In this document: one piece after another, positions 7,106 to 14,453 of the stretch
How positions within the stretch are numbered: position 1 is the first letter of the stretch
How the letters are laid out: each line of letters starts with the position of its first letter
Assembly (NCBI GenBank): GCA_022545645.1
Contig: JACZQQ010000027.1
Coordinates: 1-18,194, forward strand
DNA from: Acidobacteriota bacterium
Lineage (GTDB): Bacteria; Acidobacteriota; UBA6911; RPQK01; JADFOI01
Length of the DNA: 18,194 nucleotides
Direction: 5' to 3'
The notes under the pieces: model-generated
The model's database searches: none
What the model was told of the DNA's origin: nothing
What the model saw: only the letters and a program-made list of their open reading frames with translations
Position numbers and translations under genes: made by a program

Positions 7106-7134
7106 AGAATAGGAGGCTATGGGCTTCAAGTCAA
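7106..7134 (-). promoter_or_regulatory. Sigma-70-type promoter for ilvE-recX-alaS
   Basis: Minus-strand TTGACT (7134-7129, five of six bases of the -35 consensus) and TATTCT (7111-7106, four of six of the -10 consensus) are separated by exactly 17 bases. The -10 box is seven bases from the ilvE ATG, placing the expected start point at or one base before the A of ATG. The -35 box includes the TGA stop of the upstream VWA gene. Inferred from sequence only. Confidence 0.6.
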
Positions 7135-8102
7135 TTTTGAGAACTTGGAGTCGGGTCCTTCTTGGCGAAATAGCCCTTTTTGGCCCGGACCCTAAAACCT
7201 CTCTCCTTGGCATCTTTAACGACCACGTCAGTCCTGCGCCAAGTTCCGTCCCGAATCGGATTGCTGGAGACGTAGGACAGGCGATATTGGTTGCGCAGTT
7301 CATAAGCAATGGAGTGGAAGACATCATTGAGTTGGCTAATTTCTTCGGGGAAAAATGCTTCTCCTCCCGTGCTTTGGGGAATGTCCCGGATCCTTTGCTG
7401 AATTTTCTCCCTTGCCGACTTGAAAACGCCGAAGAAGCCACCGCCGCTCGAGAGATCCGAGTCGAGAAAAGCGACGATGTAAAGTTGAACATCGCTTTCC
7501 TCGACCTTCTCGATGAGTTCCTTGTGGGAATAGAAACTGTCCTTGTCCTCTCCGTCGGTAAAAACGATGACGGCTTTCTTCGGTTCGTTCCCTTTCAGAG
7601 CCTTGTCCACGGCCAGATAAATGGCATCGTACAGAGCCGTGCCACCTGAGATGATGACGTTGTCCAGGGCATCGAAGATGTCTTCGACATCTCGGGTAAA
7701 GTCTTGTTCCAACCGGACTTCGTCTTTGAAGGCCACGAAAAACAGTTCATTTTCAGGATTGTTCTTGGAGAGAAAGAGCCGGGTGGCATCATTGACCAAA
7801 TCGAATTTGTCTCGCATGCTTCCACTGGAATCGATGACGACCCCCAACGTTGAGGGGACGTCATCCCGGCCGAAATAGGTGACTTCCTGCTGAATTCTGT
7901 CTTCATAGATCGTGAAATCCTCTTTCTCGAGATTCTCGACCAGGATGCTGTCTTTGTCGTAGACCGATGCATAGAGAACGATTTGCTCGACCGCGGTGCG
8001 AAATTTCGCAGGAGTGCCCTGCTGCGCATAGCCCAGAGTCAAGCAAAAGGCTAAAAGAGAAACACTCAAGACAACTTGTTTTGAGGAGGTAAAATCAAGC
8101 AT
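7131..8102 (-). CDS. Secreted VWFA-related protein, copy 1
   Basis: A 323-residue exported protein with a von Willebrand factor A domain. The N-terminus (MLDFTSSKQVVLSVSLLAFCLTLGYAQQ) is a signal peptide. An EQIVLYASVYDKDSILVENLEKEDF segment (39-63) precedes the A domain. The metal-ion-dependent adhesion site is complete: DSSGS (91-95), T155 in GGTALYD, and D183 in FTDGED. The C-terminus VRAKKGYFAKK matches the VWFA-related family common in Acidobacteriota. The fold usually mediates protein binding at the cell surface; the ligand is unknown. The gene starts 18 bases after its upstream paralogue, so the pair is almost certainly one transcript. ATG at 8102; Shine-Dalgarno not evident. It carries a Gly-rich insert (SSGGGFFGVF, about 218-227) absent from copy 2. 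Confidence 0.88.
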   Translation of the reverse strand: MLDFTSSKQVVLSVSLLAFCLTLGYAQQGTPAKFRTAVEQIVLYASVYDKDSILVENLEKEDFTIYEDRIQQEVTYFGRDDVPSTLGVVIDSSGSMRDKFDLVNDATRLFLSKNNPENELFFVAFKDEVRLEQDFTRDVEDIFDALDNVIISGGTALYDAIYLAVDKALKGNEPKKAVIVFTDGEDKDSFYSHKELIEKVEESDVQLYIVAFLDSDLSSGGGFFGVFKSAREKIQQRIRDIPQSTGGEAFFPEEISQLNDVFHSIAYELRNQYRLSYVSSNPIRDGTWRRTDVVVKDAKERGFRVRAKKGYFAKKDPTPSSQN

Positions 8103-8120
8103 GGATCTGGGTGAAGGATC

Positions 8121-9020
8121 TTACTTCCGAGGGGCGAAATAACCCTCTTTGGCACGAACCTTCAACCTCGGCATACCCTCAGGAGGTTCCAGACTAACCT
8201 TGAGTTTACGCCATGAGCCGTCGTTTCTGCGGTCGGTGGGAGTGTAGCCCACCAGATATTGATTGCGCAGCTCGGAGTGGATCAGGTCACAGAAATAGTC
8301 CAGCTGTTTGAAATTGTTGGGGAAAAAAGCTCGACCACCTGTGAGACGGACGATCTCGGTAATGATGTTCCGCCCGTAACCCATATCACCCCTTTCGCCG
8401 ATGACGTAGATTTGGGCATCGGATTCCTTGACGAAATCCTTGAGTTCGCTGAATGTGTAGCGGCTGCTGTTGTCCTCACCGTCGGTAATGATGATCAGAG
8501 CTTTCTTTTCGCTGCGAGCGGAACGAATCTTTTCCAAACCAAGGTAAATAGCGTCATACAAAGCGGTCCGCCCCTTGGGATTCTTGAGGGTAATCTCGTT
8601 CTGGATGTTTTCACTCCGATTGGTGAAGTCTCGCACCAGTGAGGAGCGTTCATTGAAAGTAACCAGGAAATACTCGTCGGCTGGATCTCCCTGTTCCAAA
8701 AACCGAATCACGGAGTTGCGGGCACTCAGGATATTGTCTCCCATGGACCCACTCATATCGAGGATGATTCCCACGCTGATCGGGGTTTTGTCACTGGAGA
8801 AATGGGTCAGAGTCTGTTCAAGCTTGTTTTCAAAAACCTTGAAATGCTCCCGTTCCAAACCGACCACGTAGCGATTGAGGGGATCCGTCACCGTCACTCG
8901 CAACACGACCGTGTCCACATTGATCCGGAAACGGGGTGCCTGGTCCTCGCTTTCACCTGCGAACAAACCGGTTGGAGAGATAAAAATGCCAAGAAGACAG
9001 GGCAATAATAGCCTTCTCAT
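8121..9020 (-). CDS. Secreted VWFA-related protein, copy 2
   Basis: A 299-residue paralogue of the gene just downstream, also exported. Met1-Arg2-Arg3 followed by LLLPCLLGIFISPTGLFAGES is a clear signal peptide, which is why I start at the ATG at 9020; the open frame extends 31 codons further upstream but would bury this signal. The MIDAS is intact: DMSGS (88-92), T152 in GRTALYD, and D180 in ITDGED. The FRINVDTVVLRVTVTDPLNRYV segment precedes the domain and the protein ends VRAKEGYFAPRK, as in copy 1. It leads the two-gene VWA unit; a TACAAT -10 candidate lies 18 bases before the ATG and an AAGG motif eight bases before it could serve as ribosome binding site. Confidence 0.88.
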   Translation of the reverse strand: MRRLLLPCLLGIFISPTGLFAGESEDQAPRFRINVDTVVLRVTVTDPLNRYVVGLEREHFKVFENKLEQTLTHFSSDKTPISVGIILDMSGSMGDNILSARNSVIRFLEQGDPADEYFLVTFNERSSLVRDFTNRSENIQNEITLKNPKGRTALYDAIYLGLEKIRSARSEKKALIIITDGEDNSSRYTFSELKDFVKESDAQIYVIGERGDMGYGRNIITEIVRLTGGRAFFPNNFKQLDYFCDLIHSELRNQYLVGYTPTDRRNDGSWRKLKVSLEPPEGMPRLKVRAKEGYFAPRK

Positions 9021-9038
9021 AAGAGTAACCTTATATCT

Positions 9039-9067
9039 ATTGTAACGAATTATGTCTCGAAAGAAAA
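9039..9067 (-). promoter_or_regulatory. Candidate promoter for the VWA pair
   Basis: On the minus strand TACAAT (9044-9039, five of six bases of the -10 consensus) lies 18 bases before the VWA copy 2 ATG. At a 17-base spacing the -35 position reads TTTTCT (9067-9062), a poor match, so this promoter would need an activator or an alternative sigma factor. It lies in the 95-base gap after ftsK. Confidence 0.3.
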
Positions 9068-9115
9068 GGTGGCAGCCTGTCGGATCCTCAACTTTCTCTC
9101 GAGGAGGACTCACTG

Positions 9116-11365
9116 TTAGGACTCGTGAATCTCAGAGAAATAGTCGGTCGAAACCAGCACCTCTCTGGCTTTGCTTCCGTCGGGTGGACCAATCAATCCC
9201 TCATGCTGCATCATGTCCAGAAGCCGCGCTGCTCGCCCGTATCCGATTCTCAGTCGTCGCTGGAGCAGGGAAGTGGAAGCCCTTCCGGTCTCGACCACAA
9301 ATCGTGCCGCCTCCTGGTAAAACTCATCCTCCAGATCCCCGATCTTGACGATGGTGCTCTCTACCTTATCCTTCTCAATCAGCACTTCCTCTTGATACTC
9401 AGGCTGGGCCTGACTTTTGAGGAAGTCCGTAATCTTCCGGATCTCCTTTTCGCTGATGTAGCCGCCGTGGAGGCGGATCAAACGAGAGGTTCCAGGAGGC
9501 AGGAAGAGCATGTCTCCCTCACCCAGCAGTTGTTCCGCGCCGTTGCAGTCAAGAACGGTGCGGGAATCAATCTTCGAGGCCACACGAAAAGAAATACGGC
9601 AGGGGAAGTTGGCCTTAATAAGCCCGGTCAGAACATCCACGGAGGGGCGTTGGGTGGCCAGGATCAGGTGGATGCCGATGGCCCGGGCCATTTGGGCCAG
9701 ACGAGTCACCGAGGCCTCCACTTCCTTGCCCGTGGTCATCATCAAATCTGCCAGTTCGTCTACGATCAAGACAATGTAGGGAAGCGGGGCTCTCTCTTCG
9801 GAGTCTTCCCCATTTCTATGAATGAACTTGTTGTACTGACTGATGTTGCGGACGCCCACCTGGGCCAGCAATTTGTAACGCTCTTCCATCTCACTGACGG
9901 TCCAGGCCAGTGCAATGGCGGCCTGTTTGGGGTCGGTGACGATGGGAGTGAGCAAATGGGGGATGTCTTCGTAGACTCCCAGTTCCAGCCGTTTGGGATC
10001 AATCATGATGAAGCGCACCTGGGCCGGACTGCTCTTGTAGAGAATCGAACACACGGCACAGTTTAACGCCACACTCTTTCCGGAGCCGGTGGCCCCGGCG
10101 ATGAGCAGATGAGGCATGGAGGCCAGGTCGCTGATGTAAGTATTTCCGTTGATCAGTTTGCCCAGTGCCATGGTGAGTTCGGAACTGGACTGTTGAAAGG
10201 CGGCCCCTTCCAGGAGTTCCCGCAGACGGATGGGCTGGCGGTGAAGATTGGGAACTTCGATCCCCACCGTGTTTTTCCCGGGAATTCGATCAATGCGAAT
10301 CGACTGTGCCTTCAGCGCCAGGCAGAGGTCGTCCGTCAGGTTGGTGATTCTGCTGTACTTGATTCCGGCCTCGGGCTTGAATTCAAAAGTGGTGACAATC
10401 GGCCCCGGGTGGATTTGAAGAACTCGACCATGGACGTCGAATTCCGCACACTTGGTGGCCACGATGTCAGCCCGCTGCATCAGTTGCTGTTCATCGATGG
10501 TGTCCTCACCCTCAGGGACCTGAAGAAAAGACAAAGGGGGAGTTCGATAAGGACGAGCGATTTGAGTTCCAAGGTTAGGATTGAAGCTGTCCGCTGATTC
10601 CTCCACCGTTCCTGCAGGCGGCTGGGATGTGGGGGGAAGCATGATTTTGGCGGCAGGACTTTCTTCCACCGTTGCATCGGCTGCCGGTGGTTGATGCAGG
10701 AATACTTTTTTGGGAGGCGACTGGAGCACCAGCTTTCTTTTGTCCTGACCCAATTGGGCCAGCTTTTTTCTGTGTTGACGACGTTTCTGCCAATCCGCGT
10801 AGTGGCTACGCATAGCCCACAGGGCCTTCCAGTTGAGATTCTGGATCCAACTGAGGGTCTGGTCTATGGAAAGGCGGGTGGTCACCATCAGAGAGAGGAG
10901 CAAGAGGGTGGCCACCACCACCAGCGATCCCGGAGTGTTCAGGAACAGCAGAAGCAAGTGGGCAAACAGAATTCCCAGAATGCCTCCGGCGGTGAAGTTG
11001 ACCGTCTCTGGCAGGTTGGGAGACAGCAGGGTCAGTCCGGCGCTGAGTGTGGCAACGGTGCAGCAAAAGGCAAAGAGCTTGATGAATGGATACCCCAGGG
11101 GCCGATTGCGCAGCGTCTTGTAACCCACCACCATCAGGAGTACCGGAAGGTACAGGGCAGCCAGTCCCAGAATCTGAAACAAGAAGTCGGAACTCAAGGC
11201 TCCCAACCGACCCACGTAATTCGCGTACTGCTGGCTGGAGGAGGAAACACTGGCCGAAGGGTCCAGGCCGTTGTAGCTCAACAGGGAGAGAACGAGAAGC
11301 AGCGAACACGCCAGAGACATAACTCCAAAGAGCTCACTGGCCTTGTGTTTTGGATAGAAGAACAT
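9116..11365 (-). CDS. ftsK: DNA translocase FtsK/SpoIIIE
   Basis: A 749-residue septal DNA motor that pumps chromosome ends during division and activates XerCD at dif. The N-terminus holds about four membrane segments (about residues 14-35, 64-82, 95-114 and 124-165). A basic, Pro-rich linker (about 190-285) leads to the motor with Walker A GATGSGKS (424-431), Walker B YIVLIVDEL (530-538) and LATQRPSVDVLTG (569-581). The C-terminal gamma winged helix (about 680-740, RRLRIGYGRAARLLDMM) is the part that reads orienting DNA motifs in relatives. I start at the ATG at 11365 (MFFYPKHKASEL); an in-frame GTG at 11383 would add six residues. The linker is much shorter than in E. coli, as in most bacteria. 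Confidence 0.96.
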   Translation of the reverse strand: MFFYPKHKASELFGVMSLACSLLLVLSLLSYNGLDPSASVSSSSQQYANYVGRLGALSSDFLFQILGLAALYLPVLLMVVGYKTLRNRPLGYPFIKLFAFCCTVATLSAGLTLLSPNLPETVNFTAGGILGILFAHLLLLFLNTPGSLVVVATLLLLSLMVTTRLSIDQTLSWIQNLNWKALWAMRSHYADWQKRRQHRKKLAQLGQDKRKLVLQSPPKKVFLHQPPAADATVEESPAAKIMLPPTSQPPAGTVEESADSFNPNLGTQIARPYRTPPLSFLQVPEGEDTIDEQQLMQRADIVATKCAEFDVHGRVLQIHPGPIVTTFEFKPEAGIKYSRITNLTDDLCLALKAQSIRIDRIPGKNTVGIEVPNLHRQPIRLRELLEGAAFQQSSSELTMALGKLINGNTYISDLASMPHLLIAGATGSGKSVALNCAVCSILYKSSPAQVRFIMIDPKRLELGVYEDIPHLLTPIVTDPKQAAIALAWTVSEMEERYKLLAQVGVRNISQYNKFIHRNGEDSEERAPLPYIVLIVDELADLMMTTGKEVEASVTRLAQMARAIGIHLILATQRPSVDVLTGLIKANFPCRISFRVASKIDSRTVLDCNGAEQLLGEGDMLFLPPGTSRLIRLHGGYISEKEIRKITDFLKSQAQPEYQEEVLIEKDKVESTIVKIGDLEDEFYQEAARFVVETGRASTSLLQRRLRIGYGRAARLLDMMQHEGLIGPPDGSKAREVLVSTDYFSEIHES

Positions 11366-11399
11366 AGTACTAGAGCTATGCACTTTAGCAGCCTAGGGT

Positions 11400-11440
11400 G
11401 ACTAGACGGAACGCAGACAGCGGACAACAGACCATAAACC
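11400..11440. repeat. CAGACAGCGGACAACAGACC words upstream of ftsK
   Basis: Low-complexity words of the CAGAC/CAGACC type lie in the ftsK 5' flank. The opposite flank of the plus-strand four-helix-bundle gene, at 11892-11911, carries the complementary type (GTCTGTGGTCTGTGG), so the gene is bracketed by similar words in inverted orientation. An imperfect inverted pair, CGAGCT...AGCTCG, follows at about 11440-11463. Confidence 0.45.
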
Positions 11441-11494
11441 GAGCTTAGCGGCCACAGAGCTCGTAGTTTTGTCTGGACGCTCGTCATAGCTAAT

Positions 11495-11857
11495 ATGAGT
11501 CATAAGAAGTCAAAGATATACAGTCTAGGTTTTGACTTAGCTCTTCAAGTCGAAGAAGTGTGCCAGAACCTTCCAGGGCACGAAAAGTACAGCCTGGCAC
11601 AGCAGTTGAGAAGGGCGAGTCGCTCAGTGGTTGCAAATGACGTCGAAGCCTTCGTGCGACAGCGTTCTTTTCCCAAAGACCACTAACGGTTCATCACCTA
11701 TAGTCAAGGCAGTTGTGATGAAACAAAGTTCTGGTTGGAGTTCGCAGCAGCCACCGGCTTAGCCTCAAAAGAGATAGCCGGGGACCTGCTCGAGGGATAC
11801 GCTGAGGTGGGTAAACTCCTCCACCACCTATTCCGGAGAAGTCCAAGCAAACTCTAG
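11495..11857 (+). pseudogene. Four-helix-bundle (S23/IVP-type) protein gene with in-frame stop
   Basis: The first 63 codons encode a typical start of the four-helix-bundle family first described from 23S rRNA intervening sequences (LALQVEEVCQNLPGHEKYSLAQQLRRASRSVVAND). A TAA at 11684-11686 stops it where family members continue. Reading on in the same frame gives RFITYSQGSCDETKFWLEF, then AAATGLASKEIAGDLLEGYAEVGKLLHHLFR, which is the expected remaining half, ending at TAG 11855-11857. Without the stop the product would be 120 residues, normal for the family. A single base change, for example TTA (Leu) to TAA, explains it; no frameshift is needed. No Shine-Dalgarno is visible before the ATG. 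It sits alone, antisense to its neighbours, between ftsK and rnj. Function of stand-alone members is unknown. A sequencing error cannot be excluded. Confidence 0.85.
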
Positions 11858-11891
11858 AAATTCTGAGGTGCTGTCAGTCGGCTATGGCCCA

Positions 11892-11911
11892 GTGTCTGTG
11901 GTCTGTGGTTA
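11892..11911. repeat. GTCTGTGGTCTGTGG words overlapping the rnj stop
   Basis: Two direct copies of GTCTGTG(G) sit at the 3' end of rnj and the last bases overlap its TAA stop codon (11909-11911). They belong to the same word family as those at 11400-11440 and 2943-3008. Confidence 0.45.
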
Positions 11912-13573
11912 GTCTTCAATCATCACCGGGAGGATCAGCGGTCTCTTGCCGGTCTTTTTTCGCAGAAACCGTTTGAGACCCTTTCGAAGGATCTCCTTAA
12001 AAAGTTCCTCATCCTGTCTTTCTTCGGCCGTTGTTTGGGCCACCAGGTTGGAGACTTCCTCCTGAGCCGCCTCCAGGAGTTCCGAAGAAGTGTCCACCAG
12101 CACAAAGCCTCTGGAGACCAGTTCCGGCTTACCCAGAAGATCCCCCGTGAGGCGGTCCATTCGCAGAACCAGGACCACGAAGCCATCCTCAGAGAGATAG
12201 CGGCGGTCTCGCAGGACCACCTCGTCCACCTCTTGAATTCCTTCGTCGATAAATCGTTTGCCCACCTGGACCCTCCCGGCCACCTCCAGGGAATCGGGCG
12301 TGAGCCTCAACGAGTCTCCGTTCTCAGCGATGAGGATGTTGGAGGGAGGGATTCCTTGATCCCGGGCCAGAGCCGCATGATTCTTCAGTTGCCGGAACTC
12401 ACCATGGATGGGAACGAAGAACTTGGGTTGAGTCACATTGATCATCAGCTTGAGGTCATCGCGCAGACCATGACCGGAGGTGTGAACCAGCGAGTGGCGG
12501 GAATCGTAGATTCGAGCTCCCCTTCTATAAAAATGGTTGATCAGGTTGGAGACCAGCTTTTCATTTCCGGGGATGATCCGTGCCGAAAGGATGACCAGAT
12601 CATTTTCCTCGACTTCCATGGCCTTGAATTCATTCACGGACATACGACTCAGCGCTGCCATGGGTTCTCCCTGGCTGCCTGTGGCCAGAACAACGATTTG
12701 ATCGGATGGAAACTGTTTGATTTCTTTGGGAGAAATGAGGAGATCCTCGGGTAGGTGGAGATAGCCCAGCTGTGACGCTGTCTTGACGTTGGCCACCATG
12801 CTGCGGCCCACGGGCACCACCTTGCGGCCAAACTCCAGGGCCAGGTCCAGGACCACTTGAATCCGATGAATGCTGCTGGCGAAGCAGGCCACGATGATTT
12901 TCTTCTCTGCCGTCCGAAACAGGTTGCGCAGGGTTTCGTACATGGTGAATTCGGAAGGCGCCACGCCTGAGATTTCACTGTTGGTGCTGTCGGAGAACAA
13001 GGCCAGGACGCCTTTTTCCCCGTACTCAGAGAGACGTGCCACATCGCTGAGCTTGCGATCGATGGGCGTCTGGTCGAATTTGAAATCTCCTGTCCAAATG
13101 ATCTGCCCCACAGGGCTGGAGATGGCAAAGCAGAAGGCATCGGGAAAGGAGTGGGTCATGTGAAGCGGTTCGACGGAAAGGGAACCGAACTCGAGCCGCT
13201 GTCGGGCCTCGATGGGGATCAGTTGGGCCGACTGGTCCAGTCGGTGTTCCTTCAGCCTGGCGGCGACCAGGCCGAGTGTCAGACGGCTGCCATAAACGGG
13301 GACCGGAATCTCGCCAATGACATAAGCCACCCCTCCGGCATGGTCCTCGTGACCATGGGTCAACAGAATGGCCTTCAAATGCTCTTGATTTTCCTTCAGG
13401 AAGGTAATGTCCGGGACGATCACCTCCACTCCCAGGTCGCTCCCCGGACCGCTGCCCGGAAAGGTGACGCCGGCGTCAATGAGGATCATGTCACTGCCGT
13501 AACGCAGGGCCGTGCAGTTCATCCCAAATTCGCCCACTCCTCCAAGCGGCGTAATTTCCAGAAACTCACTCAT
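11909..13573 (-). CDS. rnj: Ribonuclease J
   Basis: A 554-residue metallo-beta-lactamase/beta-CASP RNase with 5'-to-3' exonuclease and endonuclease activity, central to mRNA decay and rRNA maturation in bacteria that have it. It opens with the RNase J pattern ITPLGGVGEFGMNC (7-20), then LIDAGVTFP (31-39), the zinc-binding HGHEDHAGG (73-81), H141, IWTGDFKFDQTP (159-170), FSDSTNSE (193-200), HTSGHG (364-369) and FVPIHGE (386-392). A C-terminal domain follows from about 450. The ATG at 13573 lies 12 bases after rsmA and lacks a Shine-Dalgarno site; an extended -10 box precedes it closely. The organism may rely on RNase J rather than only RNase E. Confidence 0.96.
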   Translation of the reverse strand: MSEFLEITPLGGVGEFGMNCTALRYGSDMILIDAGVTFPGSGPGSDLGVEVIVPDITFLKENQEHLKAILLTHGHEDHAGGVAYVIGEIPVPVYGSRLTLGLVAARLKEHRLDQSAQLIPIEARQRLEFGSLSVEPLHMTHSFPDAFCFAISSPVGQIIWTGDFKFDQTPIDRKLSDVARLSEYGEKGVLALFSDSTNSEISGVAPSEFTMYETLRNLFRTAEKKIIVACFASSIHRIQVVLDLALEFGRKVVPVGRSMVANVKTASQLGYLHLPEDLLISPKEIKQFPSDQIVVLATGSQGEPMAALSRMSVNEFKAMEVEENDLVILSARIIPGNEKLVSNLINHFYRRGARIYDSRHSLVHTSGHGLRDDLKLMINVTQPKFFVPIHGEFRQLKNHAALARDQGIPPSNILIAENGDSLRLTPDSLEVAGRVQVGKRFIDEGIQEVDEVVLRDRRYLSEDGFVVLVLRMDRLTGDLLGKPELVSRGFVLVDTSSELLEAAQEEVSNLVAQTTAEERQDEELFKEILRKGLKRFLRKKTGKRPLILPVMIED

Positions 13574-13584
13574 AAGAGGGGCGA

Positions 13585-13593
13585 ATTATAGCA
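13585..13593 (-). promoter_or_regulatory. Extended -10 box before rnj, over the rsmA stop
   Basis: The minus strand reads TGCTATAAT, a perfect TG-N-TATAAT extended -10 element. Its TATAAT contains the TAA stop of rsmA. No -35 box is evident, which extended -10 promoters do not need. Eleven bases separate it from the rnj ATG, so a transcript starting about seven bases downstream would have a leader of only four or five bases. The bases between (CGCCCCTCTT) give no ribosome binding site, in keeping with a leaderless mRNA. The motif could also be chance. Confidence 0.4.
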
Positions 13594-14380
13594 TTTGTGC
13601 AAGACAGGCGAATTGCTCGAGAGTGACGGATTCAGGTCGGGCTTGGGAGGCTATGTGGCAGGTCTCGAAGGCGGCGCGAAGGCGCTCCGGGTCATGATCT
13701 TGCTTGAGATTGTTCCATAAGGTCTTTCGGCGCTGCTGGAAGGCTTCCTTCAGTAAGGTCAGGAACCCTGCATAATCGGACACCTCATGAGGGTGCTGGC
13801 GGGGGGTTAGTTTCAGAACGTGGGACACGACCTTGGGTTTGGGGACGAAGGCTCCCGGAGAGATGTCAAAGCCAGCCATCCGGTGAAAATGGTACTCCAT
13901 GAGCAAAGTGAAATATCCGTAGTCCTTGCTGTCCGGGGCGGCCAGGATTCGTTGCGCCACCTCTTTCTGAATTAAAACGGTACAGGATTGAAACCGATCT
14001 TTGATTTCGATCATCCTTTGCAGTATCCGGGTCGAGATGTTATAGGGAAGGTTGCCGATCACTTTGACAGGGCCGGTGCCTAGAATGGTATTCCAGTCCA
14101 AAGTCAGGACGTCGGCCTGGACGATGGTGAGGGGGGCGCCCGGGTGGGTGCCGTTCTCGGGCCACTGATCTTGAAGATAGTTCACCATCTCACGGTCGAA
14201 CTCGACCGCGGTGACTCTTCGGGCCAGGGTGAGAAGGACCTGGGTCAAGTGGCCGGTGCCGGGACCGATTTCGACGACGCTGTCCTGGGAATCGATTTCA
14301 GCGAAGCGGACGATCTTGCCACAGAGGTTGGGATCGGCCAGGAAATGTTGGCCTAACGATTTTTTTGCCCGAGGTTTCAT
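13586..14380 (-). CDS. rsmA: 16S rRNA (A1518/A1519) dimethyltransferase
   Basis: A 264-residue SAM-dependent KsgA/RsmA enzyme that dimethylates two adjacent adenines in helix 45 of 16S rRNA late in 30S assembly. Motifs: AKKSLGQHFL (5-14), SAM-binding VVEIGPGTGHLT (35-46), VEFDREM (59-65), and the catalytic NLPYNIS (110-116), followed by the usual helical C-terminal domain. I prefer the ATG at 14380 (MKPRAKKSLGQHF); a TTG three codons upstream at 14389 is possible. It shares a 73-base divergent intergenic region with trxA and is followed after 12 bases by rnj, so the two RNA-metabolism genes probably form an operon, possibly with an extra internal promoter for rnj. Confidence 0.96.
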   Translation of the reverse strand: MKPRAKKSLGQHFLADPNLCGKIVRFAEIDSQDSVVEIGPGTGHLTQVLLTLARRVTAVEFDREMVNYLQDQWPENGTHPGAPLTIVQADVLTLDWNTILGTGPVKVIGNLPYNISTRILQRMIEIKDRFQSCTVLIQKEVAQRILAAPDSKDYGYFTLLMEYHFHRMAGFDISPGAFVPKPKVVSHVLKLTPRQHPHEVSDYAGFLTLLKEAFQQRRKTLWNNLKQDHDPERLRAAFETCHIASQARPESVTLEQFACLAQML

Positions 14381-14442
14381 CTGCACCAAATTCGGTTATG
14401 GTAACATACCCGCTGTTGGATGAAGCTTTCGGGAAAGACGCA

Positions 14443-14448
14443 AAGGAG
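14443..14448 (+). promoter_or_regulatory. Shine-Dalgarno site of trxA
   Basis: AAGGAG lies five bases before the trxA ATG. It is one of only two strong ribosome binding sites seen in the window, the other being before the HExxH gene. Confidence 0.8.
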
Positions 14449-14453
14449 ATCAA

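Noticed and set aside
11384..11430. Promoter for ftsK: TTGTCC-17-TAGTCA
   Set aside because: The -35 is fair and the spacing exact, but the -10 matches only two of six bases and the stretch is low-complexity repeat.
11495..11857. Diversity-generating retroelement accessory gene (Avd is also a four-helix-bundle protein) or a 23S rRNA intervening sequence
   Set aside because: No reverse transcriptase, template/variable repeat pair or rRNA gene is nearby; only the fold family is shared.
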